Assembly (NCBI GenBank): GCA_022510565.1
Contig: JAFLTE010000015.1
Coordinates: 1-48,264, forward strand
Length of the DNA: 48,264 bases
DNA from: Lachnospiraceae bacterium
Lineage (GTDB): Bacteria > Bacillota > Clostridia > Lachnospirales > Lachnospiraceae
Direction of reading: 5' to 3'
In this document: positions 15,413 through 24,810 of the stretch, piece by piece
How positions within the stretch are numbered: position 1 is the stretch's first letter
Layout: each line of letters starts with the position of its first letter
Position numbers and translations under genes: made by a program
The notes under the pieces: model-generated
Databases searched by the model: none
Told to the model about the DNA's origin: nothing
What the model saw: the letters and a program-made list of their open reading frames with translations, nothing else

Positions 15413-16486
15413 TCAAGATGTTTTACACGCATCCTCAATCAGCCCGATGATTGTTCCGATAGCGTCGCGCTGATTGCTCTTACCCATCGCATCAATATAT
15501 GTGAATCTGTTAAAATACAGTTCCTGAATCTTCTCCAACAACAGTTTGTTCGTCAGATCATCCTCATCAATGACAATACTGAATCCCTGGGATTCAAAAG
15601 ACTTGGCATTTAAAATTTGGTCACCCCTGCTGCTCGACGACGGAAGCGGAATTAGAATATTGGGCTTTTTTAACGCGAGAATCTCACTGATTGCGTTCGC
15701 TCCCGCTCTGGAAATAACGATATCCGCCATGGCAAAGATATCCTTCATCTCCGATTTAATATACTCAAACTGCTTGTATCCGGGTGTCGTGAGAAGTAAA
15801 TTATCCATCTTCTCCTTGCCGCACAGATGCACTACCTGAAAATCCTTAAGCAGTTCGGGAAGCACATCCCTGACCGCCTGATTGACCGCCGCCGAACCAA
15901 GGCTTCCGCCCACCACCATAATGACAGGTTTGGAAGAATCGAACCCACACAGTTTATATCCTGCTTCCTTACTGCCCGCAGCGAGTTCTTTTCTGATCGG
16001 AGAACCGGTCAACACCGCTTTATTTGCCGGCAGCATATTGATTGTCTCAGGAAAATTGCAGCAGACTTTCTTCGCCACCGGTATACAGAGCTTATTGGCA
16101 AGTCCGGGTGTCATATCGGATTCATGCACAATACACGGAATACCCAGTGAAGCTGCCGCACGCACTACCGGAACACTGACAAATCCACCTTTGGAAAACA
16201 CTACGTCCGGCTTAATCTCTTTAAGATATTTCCGCGCCTCTCTCATACCTTTGAGCACGCGGAACGGGTCAGAGAAATTCTTCGGATCAAAATATCTTCT
16301 GAATTTACCCGTGGCAATACCGTAATACGGAATGTCAAAATCCTCCATCAGTTTTTTCTCGATTCCGTCATAGGAACCCATATAAATTATTTCGTACTCT
16401 AAATCCTTAAGTCTGGGAATCAGCGCCATATTCGGCGTAACATGACCGGCAGTTCCACCACCGGTTAGAACTATTTTTTTACTCAT
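15413..16486 (-). CDS. murG: UDP-GlcNAc:undecaprenyl-PP-MurNAc-pentapeptide GlcNAc transferase MurG
   Basis: MurG makes lipid II from lipid I on the inner face of the membrane. The N-terminal glycine-rich loop TGGGTAGHVTPN is intact, FSKGGFVSVPV carries the second G loop, and the C-terminal half has VVGGSLGSAAVN and ISRAGANAISE with the UDP-GlcNAc site. The family length (about 357) is right. It is not in a division and cell-wall cluster here, as is usual for many Lachnospiraceae. Start is supported by AGGAGG upstream. Confidence 0.96.
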   Translation of the reverse strand: MSKKIVLTGGGTAGHVTPNMALIPRLKDLEYEIIYMGSYDGIEKKLMEDFDIPYYGIATGKFRRYFDPKNFSDPFRVLKGMREARKYLKEIKPDVVFSKGGFVSVPVVRAAASLGIPCIVHESDMTPGLANKLCIPVAKKVCCNFPETINMLPANKAVLTGSPIRKELAAGSKEAGYKLCGFDSSKPVIMVVGGSLGSAAVNQAVRDVLPELLKDFQVVHLCGKEKMDNLLLTTPGYKQFEYIKSEMKDIFAMADIVISRAGANAISEILALKKPNILIPLPSSSSRGDQILNAKSFESQGFSIVIDEDDLTNKLLLEKIQELYFNRFTYIDAMGKSNQRDAIGTIIGLIEDACKTS

Positions 16487-16518
16487 TATAGAGGAAACCT
16501 CCTAATCATATAAGCATG

Positions 16519-16530
16519 CGCACATTATAT
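16519..16530 (-). promoter_or_regulatory. Probable murG promoter (-10 region)
   Basis: The minus strand reads TGATATAAT, an extended -10 box, about 35-40 bases before the murG start. No convincing -35 box is seen. The rest of the 194-base gap to the divergent gene holds another TATAAT near 16617 that could serve the plus strand. Confidence 0.5.
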
Positions 16531-16680
16531 CACATTCTCCCAACTGTTTCCAGTATTCCCTTGTCCATAGTCGTAAACCGCGATGCCTTACGGCTTTTTT
16601 ATTAGGAATTATCTAATATAATATAGGTATGCTAATTATTTGTATTGACTTGCGTGAAACGCTTTGGAACGGAGGAAACG

Positions 16681-17349
16681 ATGTTTGCACTATTTCTTCA
16701 GCACAAAATCTTCATGGTCGGAATTCTGGTACTGTTGTCTGGTAGTATCATATGCCAAATTATAATGGGAGTGATTTATCATCGTCTGATCTGGGAGACG
16801 GAGCACATGTCCACGACCACCAACAAATCTCTGCAGCAACTGAAACTCAAATTTTCCGGCTGCCGCAAGATGAATGAGAAGATAGTCAACGTTCCCATTT
16901 TTGTGGACAAGTATTTAAGCCGTATTAAATTCGGAGGCGTCCCGCTGTCAGTTATCAAACATTTGTCGGGGCAGCTTATGCTGTTATCCGTTCTCGTTGC
17001 AGGCATCGGTGCCTGCTTCAGCATCATAGGAAACGAAAGCTTTTTTGAAATTGCACCCTATTATGTAATCAGCTTTCTTGGGCTTTATTGTTATTTTGCG
17101 GTTTCCTCTCTGGTTGATGTACCCGGTAAAGTGAATATACTGCGCATTAATCTGGTGGATTATCTGGAAAATCATCTGGCAAACCGATTGGAGCAAACCG
17201 AACTGGATATGCAGTTAATACAACCTACTCAAAAAGAAAATGTCAGCTCTCATTCTCCGGAGCAAAATACGGACAACGCGGGCGCTCCCTCTTTTGCCGG
17301 ACCGGAAATGGAAGAACTGGAATTACTGCTGCAGGAATTTCTGCTATAA
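16681..17349 (+). CDS. Unknown membrane protein with cytoplasmic tail
   Basis: I do not recognise the family. The 222-residue product has one N-terminal membrane helix (about residues 9-32), a basic loop of about 65 residues, then two more helices (about 97-120 and 125-150) and a polar C-terminal tail. That tail ends in an acidic, leucine-rich segment (MEELELLLQEFLL), which could be a protein-binding helix. The ATG at 16681 follows GGAGG by 5 bases; an upstream ATG at 16645 has no such site. It sits between murG (divergent) and the CE2-like esterase on the same strand, 80 bases before it. A role in the envelope is only a guess from position. Confidence 0.75.
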   Translation: MFALFLQHKIFMVGILVLLSGSIICQIIMGVIYHRLIWETEHMSTTTNKSLQQLKLKFSGCRKMNEKIVNVPIFVDKYLSRIKFGGVPLSVIKHLSGQLMLLSVLVAGIGACFSIIGNESFFEIAPYYVISFLGLYCYFAVSSLVDVPGKVNILRINLVDYLENHLANRLEQTELDMQLIQPTQKENVSSHSPEQNTDNAGAPSFAGPEMEELELLLQEFLL

Positions 17350-17381
17350 GCATTTTGACGGATGGCGATTTCATGGGATTG

Positions 17382-17390
17382 TGGTATAAT
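17382..17390 (+). promoter_or_regulatory. Extended -10 promoter of the CE2-like esterase gene
   Basis: TGGTATAAT is a perfect extended -10 element about 40 bases before the chosen start at 17430, which has AAAGGAG 8 bases ahead of it. No good -35 box is visible. This argues against earlier in-frame ATGs at 17355-17395, which lie at or before the promoter. Confidence 0.6.
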
Positions 17391-17429
17391 GTAATGTACA
17401 CAAAAGAAAAGTTCAAAGGAGCCTTACCC

Positions 17430-18491
17430 ATGAAATCTATCATCCCCACAACACAACACGTCAAAAATCTGGGACGTACTTTATTTCAAGATGACATCCT
17501 CTGGTTGGCATTGTCCGGCAGCGGTATCGAATTTAACTTTGAGGGACGGTATCTGGAAATCCGTCTGCAGGGCGACGATCACACCACCGCAGACGCAGAT
17601 CATGCACACATTGCCGTGTATGTAAATGAAGAACGTATTCTGGATGAAATGGTTCGCTCCCCGCAGCCTTGTTACACGATTCTGAATGAACAGGCACCGC
17701 GAAACTGCATAATCAAAATTATGAAAATATCTGAAGCACCCATGTCGATTACAGGCATCCGTGAGCTGATTACAGACGATGCGGCTTCCGTATGCCCTGC
17801 TCCCTCCAAAACCCATCGTATTGAATTTATCGGTGACTCTATTACCTGCGGTTACGGCACGGATGATGATGATTTATCCCACACATTCAGCACCGCCACG
17901 GAAGATGTGACAAAGGCTTATGCCTATCGTACCGCACAGATGTTAGACGCGGACTACAGTATGGTTTCCTACAGTGGTTACGGGGTTTATTCCGGATTTG
18001 TAGATGAGAGTATTGACACGCGGAATACATCGGAATTGGTGCCTCCGTATTACACGCAGGTAGGATTTTCCCGCGGAACTTATAAGGGAAAAGCAATCAC
18101 GATGGCCGACTGGGATTTCCGGAATTTTGTGCCGGAAATCGTTGTTCTGAATCTGGGTACGAACGACAACAGCTATTGCCGCAGCAAGCCTGAAAGAGAG
18201 GCTGAATTTATGGATTGCTATCAGACCTTCGTCACATTAGTTCGGGAAAAAAACCCGGAGGCTTACATTCTGTGCACCTACGGTCTTATGAACTGCGAAT
18301 TGATCCCCTCGATTGAGGAGACATTAAATCGCTACCGTCAGGCATCCGGTGATGAGCGCATCTCTTTCCTGCCATTGCCTACTCAGACAGATGCCGACGG
18401 ATATGTAGTGGATTTCCATCCGAGCCTCGGAACACACCACCAAGCCGCCGACATTGTCACTGCCAAGATTCGAGAAATTATGAACTGGTAA
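17430..18491 (+). CDS. SGNH-type carbohydrate esterase (CE2-like)
   Basis: A 353-residue two-domain esterase in the style of carbohydrate esterase family 2. Residues 1 to about 125 are a beta-rich jelly-roll-like domain. From about residue 130 comes an SGNH hydrolase: block I EFIGDSITCGYG with the nucleophile Ser, block III NLGTNDNSY, and the catalytic pair in VVDFHPSLGTHHQAA. Family members remove acetyl groups from xylan or mannan and can shift acetyl groups between sugars. No signal peptide is visible from the promoter-compatible start, so it probably deacetylates imported oligosaccharides. It converges on the pullulanase gene. Confidence 0.87.
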   Translation: MKSIIPTTQHVKNLGRTLFQDDILWLALSGSGIEFNFEGRYLEIRLQGDDHTTADADHAHIAVYVNEERILDEMVRSPQPCYTILNEQAPRNCIIKIMKISEAPMSITGIRELITDDAASVCPAPSKTHRIEFIGDSITCGYGTDDDDLSHTFSTATEDVTKAYAYRTAQMLDADYSMVSYSGYGVYSGFVDESIDTRNTSELVPPYYTQVGFSRGTYKGKAITMADWDFRNFVPEIVVLNLGTNDNSYCRSKPEREAEFMDCYQTFVTLVREKNPEAYILCTYGLMNCELIPSIEETLNRYRQASGDERISFLPLPTQTDADGYVVDFHPSLGTHHQAADIVTAKIREIMNW

Positions 18492-18520
18492 ACATCACGC
18501 TTGGCTATACTTATAGATTA

Positions 18521-21268
18521 TTATTTCTTCCGTCTCTTGAAGATGATACCGACTGCCGCACCTACTGCTGCCACAATCGCTACCGCTATACCTGCAACCG
18601 CTCCGGTGTGGGAGCCGTTACCACCGTTTACTGCTGTGTCTGCTGCAGTGCCGGTGGTATCATCCGTATCGGCTGCAGATGCCGTAACACCGCTCTCTCT
18701 TACCAGAACCATGGCGGAGATGGGTTCAACCGCAGCGGTTCCGCTTACAGTTTCAATGACCTCTGTTCCTGCTTTCTCAGCGTTGATATAGACATTCCAA
18801 CTGCCCTCCGGAAGAGTCACGACAGTTTCACTTTCATTTGCATTAAAAATCACGAAAAGTTCGTCGGCCACTTCGCCGCCTCTATCCCCCTGAATATCGA
18901 AAGCAACCACATTTGCATCCAGTCCGTCCACCGGTGCAACCGCTGCCGCAACATCCTCTGCGGTGGTGAGTCGAAGTGCCCCGTGCGCTTTACGGAAAGC
19001 AATCAGACCTTTATAGTACTCAAATACCTGCATATATTCCGCATTATCAAGATCGCTCCACTTGAGACAGTTAATCTGGTCGCCGGAAGAGTAGCTGTTG
19101 GAGTCAAAAGTTCCGTCCTCCCTCTGCTTCGTGCGAAGCATCTCTTCGCCCGCCTGCATAAAAGGCGTTCCTTCTGCTGTCATGTAAACAGCTGCCGCCA
19201 GATTGTTCATCCGAATTAAGTCTTCCCTGCTCGCATCGGGTCTTGCAGTCTGCAGATGGTCAAACAAGGTCAGGTTATCATGGCAAGAGGCATAGTTGAT
19301 TGTCTGCGAAGGACTGCTGCACCAACTGTCCGCACCGAGGAAGCAGTTGATAATCGTCTCCTCCATACCGGTTTTACCGGAGGCATAGCCCGGATCCATG
19401 TCGTCAAACACGCTGCCCTTTAATCCATCCCTAATTGTATCATTAAAATATGCAAACTCAGGTGTTTCCGCTGAATTTACCTGTGTAGCCAGCGTATACC
19501 CATCTTTAGTTACCGATGTGTTCATGGTCCAGCCTTCACCGTAGAAAATGACATCCGGATGATCCTTATGAACCTGCGTTATAATCTCATTAATTGTCTC
19601 TGTATCCAGAAGACCGACCAAATCAAACCGGAAACCGTCGATGTGGTACTCATCAGCCCAGTAGCAGACAGAATCAACAATATATTTTTTCACCATGGAG
19701 CGCTCGGACGCTGTGTCGTTTCCACAGCCGGAACCGTTGGAGTATGCCCCCGTCCCGTCAATACGTGAGAAGTAATCCGGCACAATCTTGTTAAAGCAGA
19801 AATCGGTTGTGCTGTACACATGATTGTAAACCACGTCCATAATGACACTAATATCATTATCATGAAGCGCCTTAACGGTCTGCTTCAATTCTTTTACACG
19901 AACTTCACCGTTGAAGGGGTCGGTGGAATAAGAACCTTCCGGCACATTATAGTTGACCGGATCATATCCCCAGTTAAACAATCCCGTGATCGTATGCTTT
20001 TCATCTACAGAACCGAAATCATAGATTGGCAGCAGATGTACGTGGGTCACGCCCAATTCCTTAATATGGTCAAGACCTGTAGAAACTCCGGAGGCAGTTT
20101 TGGTTCCCGTTTCCGTCAATCCTAAGAACTTGCCCTTATTTTCGATACCGGAATCTGCGCCCGATGACAAATCCCGCACGTGCAGTTCGTAGATTACCGC
20201 ATCATTAATGGTTTTGCCGGCATTCGGGTTAGTGTCCTGATCCCAGCCCTCGGGATCTGTCTCATCCAAGTTAATAATCATAGCGCGCTCTCCGTTAACG
20301 CCCGTGGTGCGCGCATAAGGATCACAAGCCTCTCTTCGTACCCCGTCAATCACAACCGAATATGTATAGTAGACACCGCGCAGGTCTCCGTCTTTGGATG
20401 CAATCCATGTACCTTTTACATCCGGCGTCATCTCAATTGTATCAATAATATTTTTCTCATAATCAGTGCCGGAATCGTAGAGAATCACGGACACGGACTC
20501 AGCGGTCGGCGCCCAGAGACGGAAGTTTGTCGCACTCTCGCTCCATGTTGCACCGAGATCGTCACCCGTGTACGTATACTGCTCCTCAAACTCGGGCGTA
20601 GAATAAACACTCGGTAAATAGATGTCGTAAGTAATATCCTCATAAGTAATGGTATAACTCTTAGACGCATCCAAGGGTTCTGCTAAAGCTACAATATACG
20701 TTGCGTCCGCACCCGCCGTCACGTCAGTAACGGTAATCTCGCCCTCTTTGTCCGCAACGGTGAACACACCGTTTAAATCATCTGTAATTTCTCCGGTCAT
20801 TACAACCGTGACGGTGCTGTCACTATTATAAGTTGCCGCTCTTAATCTAATACCTGTCACCACATCATCCCCATATTCTTTCGTATAGCCTTCCTCCCCG
20901 GATTCAACATAAATATGTACCGTCCCGGAAATTACTTCGGATACATCGATAAACTGGTCGCCGTCAAAATCCTTCAACCAGTCTGCGGTACGAACGATAA
21001 ATCCAACGCTGGATATCCCTGCGGTGACCTCTTTCGTGGAAACCATCTCTCCGTCCTCTTCAACGAACGGGAACGCATCGCCTCCTGCGCCTCCTTCTTC
21101 CCAGAACCACACATCCCATCCGTCATAAGCATCGTCCGCTCTGTGATAGTGCAGCTTGATGGTGACGCCCTCTGTGGCGTGTACCGTGACGGCATCACAC
21201 AGTGCCGCCATAAGCGGTGTAATTATTAACAGCACCGCCATTAAAATAGCGTTTACTCTTCTCCTCAT
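18521..21268 (-). CDS. pulA: Membrane-anchored type I pullulanase
   Basis: A secreted debranching enzyme of GH13 that cuts alpha-1,6 bonds in pullulan and starch. After a signal peptide (about residues 1-30) comes a CBM41/PUD-like starch-binding domain (KLHYHRADDAYDGWDVWFW), a bacterial Ig-like stretch, a CBM48 domain (FRLWAPTAESV) and the catalytic barrel. The pullulanase marker is FNWGYDPVNYNVPEGSY. The nucleophile is Asp 549 in DGFRFDL, the acid/base Glu 578 in GEGW, and the third acid Asp 664 in SCHDN (numbers from 21268). A Thr/Gly-rich linker, one membrane helix and KRRKK end the protein, so it stays on the cell. GAGG lies 5 bases before the start; a start at 21298 is also possible. Confidence 0.95.
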   Translation of the reverse strand: MRRRVNAILMAVLLIITPLMAALCDAVTVHATEGVTIKLHYHRADDAYDGWDVWFWEEGGAGGDAFPFVEEDGEMVSTKEVTAGISSVGFIVRTADWLKDFDGDQFIDVSEVISGTVHIYVESGEEGYTKEYGDDVVTGIRLRAATYNSDSTVTVVMTGEITDDLNGVFTVADKEGEITVTDVTAGADATYIVALAEPLDASKSYTITYEDITYDIYLPSVYSTPEFEEQYTYTGDDLGATWSESATNFRLWAPTAESVSVILYDSGTDYEKNIIDTIEMTPDVKGTWIASKDGDLRGVYYTYSVVIDGVRREACDPYARTTGVNGERAMIINLDETDPEGWDQDTNPNAGKTINDAVIYELHVRDLSSGADSGIENKGKFLGLTETGTKTASGVSTGLDHIKELGVTHVHLLPIYDFGSVDEKHTITGLFNWGYDPVNYNVPEGSYSTDPFNGEVRVKELKQTVKALHDNDISVIMDVVYNHVYSTTDFCFNKIVPDYFSRIDGTGAYSNGSGCGNDTASERSMVKKYIVDSVCYWADEYHIDGFRFDLVGLLDTETINEIITQVHKDHPDVIFYGEGWTMNTSVTKDGYTLATQVNSAETPEFAYFNDTIRDGLKGSVFDDMDPGYASGKTGMEETIINCFLGADSWCSSPSQTINYASCHDNLTLFDHLQTARPDASREDLIRMNNLAAAVYMTAEGTPFMQAGEEMLRTKQREDGTFDSNSYSSGDQINCLKWSDLDNAEYMQVFEYYKGLIAFRKAHGALRLTTAEDVAAAVAPVDGLDANVVAFDIQGDRGGEVADELFVIFNANESETVVTLPEGSWNVYINAEKAGTEVIETVSGTAAVEPISAMVLVRESGVTASAADTDDTTGTAADTAVNGGNGSHTGAVAGIAVAIVAAVGAAVGIIFKRRKK

Positions 21269-21331
21269 ACTTTCCTCTTTTCTGTGCATCTTTTGCACAT
21301 AATCCCCATTAATTTGTTACCAACTGGATTT

Positions 21332-21386
21332 TTTCGAAATTTTTCGAAACCTTTTACATTATAGCATATGAAATAAGAAATGAGAA
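21332..21386 (-). promoter_or_regulatory. Pullulanase promoter with tandem TTTCGAAA operator
   Basis: On the minus strand TTCTCA (21386-21381) and TATAAT (21363-21358) are 17 bases apart. Just after the expected start point come two palindromes TTTCGAAA (21349-21342 and 21339-21332), one helical turn apart, making the larger dyad TTTCGAAAAATTTCGAAA. The position at about +2 to +20 fits a repressor roadblock, for example of the LacI family that often controls starch genes. The protein is inferred. Confidence 0.6.
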
Positions 21387-21413
21387 GATGTATCTTTTCT
21401 ATTTTTATCGCAT

Positions 21414-22043
21414 TTATTCCAAAATCTCTTTTTCCAGAACATAGAGCGCCCGCTCATTCTCTTCCTGACAGTATGCTATCATGGCATCCTCCCCTTTATC
21501 GGCAACGATGGTCGTGTCAGCACCCAGCTGCACAAAACAGACGTAGTCCTCTATCGTTTCCATACGGGACGCCTCCGCCTTACAGAGATTTTGCGGGTAA
21601 TTTTTGTTTTGCTCAATAATGTCGGCGCGATATTTTTCCAATGCCTGCTCCACTTCCCCAACGTGAGCTTCCTTGGCGTGGATAATAATCATTGTGTCAA
21701 TGTGGGCATCCAACACTTGTTTCTCCGCCAGAAAATCAACGTACATATCTTCCGTGATGCCGGTCTTCTGCTCCAGTTCCTCCTTCGTCAAATCCACTTC
21801 AGGCCAGTATTTATCACCCAGCAGTTCTTTGACACTGTCTTTAAGCTCCGTCAGTGTCACGAAGCTATTGTCATTCTGAAAAGGAAAATTGCCCGCCTGC
21901 AGATCGTCGGCAATCTTGTGCATCTCGAACGCCTGCCCGTTATTGACCAACTCATCTTCGGGCAATTCATCGCTGCACCCCGTAAGAAGAAATACTCCCA
22001 ATATGATAATGATTGACATTGTCTGTTTATTGTTTCTTTTCAT
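21414..22043 (-). CDS. DUF4358-type lipoprotein
   Basis: A 209-residue lipoprotein with lipobox LTGC near residue 22, so it is membrane-anchored outside the cell. The mature part fits the DUF4358 family of Clostridia: ITEDMYVDFLAEKQVLDAHI cut to its core, then TMIIIHAKEAHVGEVE, and NYPQNLCKAEASRMETIEDY with VCFVQLGAD. The function of the family is not known. It lies divergent from an MBOAT and SGNH pair, a combination that recurs in Clostridia, which points to a role in surface polymer acylation. The ATG at 22043 follows GGAGGAG by 2-3 bases; another ATG at 22055 overlaps that site and is unlikely. Confidence 0.75.
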   Translation of the reverse strand: MKRNNKQTMSIIIILGVFLLTGCSDELPEDELVNNGQAFEMHKIADDLQAGNFPFQNDNSFVTLTELKDSVKELLGDKYWPEVDLTKEELEQKTGITEDMYVDFLAEKQVLDAHIDTMIIIHAKEAHVGEVEQALEKYRADIIEQNKNYPQNLCKAEASRMETIEDYVCFVQLGADTTIVADKGEDAMIAYCQEENERALYVLEKEILE

Positions 22044-22076
22044 CTTCTCCTCCATTTGCTATACTATGTCTATCTG

Positions 22077-22098
22077 TTGGTAAAGCTTTATTTACCAA
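22077..22098. promoter_or_regulatory. Dyad operator between divergent DUF4358 and MBOAT genes
   Basis: TTGGTAAA and TTTACCAA form perfect 8-bp arms with a 6-base spacer, centred between the divergent genes. The 11-base sequence ATTTGCTATAC occurs on both sides, at 22054 and 22104, 50 bp apart. The arrangement could let one regulator control both directions. Confidence 0.5.
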
Positions 22099-22170
22099 AT
22101 ATTATTTGCTATACCTAGTTTCTGCCTTTATTAGAAAATTATGTATTGGGGAAAGGGATTCTGTTATTAT

Positions 22171-23724
22171 ATGCTGTTTAACTCGTACATTTTTATATTC
22201 ATTTTCCTGCCGCTTACTCTGCTTGGCTGGTACGGATTGAATTATCATAAAAAATACACCTGGGCAAATGTCTTTCTGGCAGGTATGTCTCTGTGGTTTT
22301 ACGGATATTTCAATGTCCGTTATCTGGCAATCATATTGTGCAGTATCGGACTGAACTATTCACTGAGTTATCTGCTGACTCGAATTCCCACAGAATCGAT
22401 TCCTGCTGCCCATTCTGCACCGGATTCTTCTGCTATAGACAGCCATACAAGGATGTGGAGACGAATCAGTCTGATAACAGGTATTACCCTGAACCTCGGG
22501 ATTCTGTTCTACTTTAAGTATTATGATTTCTTTATTGAAAATATTAACCTTGCTTTTCACACGGATTTCACTTTAAAGCATATACTGCTGCCGCTCGGCA
22601 TCAGTTTCTTTACGTTTCAGCAGCTATCCTTTATTATTGACAGATGTTTGGGGCGATGTGAACACTACTCTCTGATTAACTACGTCACATTCGTCACCTT
22701 TTTCCCGCAGTTAATTGCAGGACCGATTGTTTTGTATAAGGAAATGATTCCGCAGTTTGAGAATGTTTCCCGGCGAAGTTTTGACGCATCCTCTTTTTCT
22801 CGAGGTATTTACTTGTTTGTATTGGGCCTTGCCAAAAAAGTACTTCTTGCGGATACTTTTGCGCTGATGGCAAACTTTGGATTTGCACAGACTTTTTCCT
22901 TGGACTGCATTTCCACCATTGCTGTAGTTCTGGCATTTGCGTTTGAGTTGTATTTTGATTTCAGCGGCTACTCCGACATGGCAATGGGCCTTGGCAAAAT
23001 GTTTCATATTGAACTCCCCATCAATTTTAACTCGCCGTACCGCTCCTGCAGTATGAAAGAATTTTGGCAAAGATGGCACATTACGCTTTCCCGCTTCTTT
23101 ACCACCTATGTATATATTCCTCTGGGCGGAAGCAGAAAAGGCCGCATACGCATGTTAATCAATACCTTTATTGTATTTCTCTTAAGCGGTCTGTGGCACG
23201 GCGCAGCGTGGACCTTCGTAGCGTGGGGCGCAATGCACGGTCTGTTGGTGGTATGGAACAGCCTTGGAATTGTAGGTATCAAAGGACGTGATGAGAAAAG
23301 ACCTTCCCGCTTTCACATTCCCGCATGGTTTGGATGGATTCTTACTTTTGCGTTCTATAATATTTCGCTGTTTTTCTTTAGAAGCCAAAGTATGACTGCG
23401 GCGATACAACTTTTCAAAAATTTGTTGTCCGAAAATGATACGGGGAAAATATATGAGATAGCGGCACAGCTTGATATCGCGGAAATCTATATAATAAAGC
23501 AGGCGGTAGGAATGGCTGCACCCCACTTGGCAGATTCTATGTATGTGATTTTAATGATACTGTTGTTTGTGCTGGCGTTTTACCTGATTTTCAGACCCAA
23601 TGCATACGAGCGCGCGATGCGGGGTGAACTGACTTCGGGGAGATGTTGGGGTATCTGTATCCTGCTTGTGTGGTGCATCGTGTCGCTGTCGCAGGTGAGT
23701 ACGTTCTTGTATTTTAATTTTTAA
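22171..23724 (+). CDS. MBOAT family O-acyltransferase (AlgI/DltB-like)
   Basis: A 517-residue polytopic membrane protein of the MBOAT family, which carries acyl groups across the membrane for transfer to an outer polymer. The family start MLFNSYIFIFIFLPL is present, along with FPQLIAGPIV, YFDFSGYSDMAMGLGKM, FWQRWHITLS and the conserved histidine in SGLWHGAAWTF. I chose the ATG at 22171 because it matches the family start; the ribosome site is weak. It is followed 41 bases later by an SGNH-like membrane-anchored partner, the usual second half of an AlgI/AlgJ-type or similar system. The modified polymer is unknown. Confidence 0.92.
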   Translation: MLFNSYIFIFIFLPLTLLGWYGLNYHKKYTWANVFLAGMSLWFYGYFNVRYLAIILCSIGLNYSLSYLLTRIPTESIPAAHSAPDSSAIDSHTRMWRRISLITGITLNLGILFYFKYYDFFIENINLAFHTDFTLKHILLPLGISFFTFQQLSFIIDRCLGRCEHYSLINYVTFVTFFPQLIAGPIVLYKEMIPQFENVSRRSFDASSFSRGIYLFVLGLAKKVLLADTFALMANFGFAQTFSLDCISTIAVVLAFAFELYFDFSGYSDMAMGLGKMFHIELPINFNSPYRSCSMKEFWQRWHITLSRFFTTYVYIPLGGSRKGRIRMLINTFIVFLLSGLWHGAAWTFVAWGAMHGLLVVWNSLGIVGIKGRDEKRPSRFHIPAWFGWILTFAFYNISLFFFRSQSMTAAIQLFKNLLSENDTGKIYEIAAQLDIAEIYIIKQAVGMAAPHLADSMYVILMILLFVLAFYLIFRPNAYERAMRGELTSGRCWGICILLVWCIVSLSQVSTFLYFNF

Positions 23725-23765
23725 GGGACTACTTAGATAAAAGTATTTTTGTGGAGATTTAAGAT

Positions 23766-24791
23766 ATGGACAAAGACATGACATTCATCAAATTATTCTT
23801 CATACGGACAGTTATTCTGCTCGGGGCGGTCATCGCTGTGGTAGTAGTTTTTGACCCCTTTTACCAGTATCATAAACCGCTGCCGGGCTTGAAGGCGGTA
23901 CTGACCGACAAAGAATATCAATGTATAGGTACACTGCGCACTTTCGAGTATGATGCGCTGATAGTGGGTTCTTCTGTTTGTGAGAATTATAACAACCATT
24001 GGTTCGACGAGGGATTCGGCTGCAATACAATCAAGGCGATTCGTTCCTACGGTGCCACCGCCGATTTGTGCTATCTTCTGGACGCTGCCTATGAGTCTCA
24101 CGAGATGAAATATGTCTTCTATAATATTGAACCGTCTTCCCTGTCGGCAAACACGGAACCGACTTATGTGTCCACCGGCTGTCCTATGTATTTATATGAC
24201 AGAAATATTATGAATGACTATTCTTATGTGCTCAATAAAGATGTGCTGCTAGAAAAAATACCGTATATGCTTGCACATTCTCTGATGTCGGATTACGACG
24301 AAGGGGATTCCTATAATTGGGCGCAGCAGAAAGAATTCGGACGAGATAAAGCTCTGGGTATGTACGCACGTCTTCCCTACGTCAAGGAGATGCTGCCTGA
24401 AACCGTTAATGCCACGGAACTTGCAGGCAATATCGAACTGCTCACGGCACAGGTAGAGGCGCATCCAAATACCACGTTCAAGTTTTTCTTCTCTCCTTAT
24501 TCCATACTCTGGTGGGACAATGCATATCGCAGAGGAGAGCTGAGTGCCGTAATCTACAATGAAAAACAGGCAATCGGAACTCTCCTGCAATATGACAACG
24601 TGGAAATATATTTTTATCAGGATGATTGGGATATCATCACAAATCTGGACAATTACATGGATACCATCCACTTTTCCAAGGACATCAACTACTACATCTA
24701 TGACAAACTGGCAAGAGGCGAAGAACGCCTAACCCTTGATAATTACGAGGAGCGGTTGGACCATATGTTGGAGTTGTTGTATCAGATGTAA
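23766..24791 (+). CDS. SGNH-like membrane-anchored partner of the MBOAT protein
   Basis: One N-terminal membrane helix (about residues 7-28) followed by an extracytoplasmic domain of about 310 residues. IVGSSVCENY looks like SGNH block I with its nucleophile Ser, SYGATADLCYLLDAA follows it, and the C-terminal MDTIHFSKDINYYI fits the Asp/His block. This arrangement matches the acyltransferase partners of MBOAT proteins (AlgX/AlgJ, DHHW and related families), which take the acyl group from the MBOAT carrier and attach it to the polymer. GGAG lies 9 bases before the ATG. Family assignment rests on these motifs and on position. Confidence 0.75.
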   Translation: MDKDMTFIKLFFIRTVILLGAVIAVVVVFDPFYQYHKPLPGLKAVLTDKEYQCIGTLRTFEYDALIVGSSVCENYNNHWFDEGFGCNTIKAIRSYGATADLCYLLDAAYESHEMKYVFYNIEPSSLSANTEPTYVSTGCPMYLYDRNIMNDYSYVLNKDVLLEKIPYMLAHSLMSDYDEGDSYNWAQQKEFGRDKALGMYARLPYVKEMLPETVNATELAGNIELLTAQVEAHPNTTFKFFFSPYSILWWDNAYRRGELSAVIYNEKQAIGTLLQYDNVEIYFYQDDWDIITNLDNYMDTIHFSKDINYYIYDKLARGEERLTLDNYEERLDHMLELLYQM

Positions 24792-24810
24792 TCCTATACG
24801 GCGGCATATT

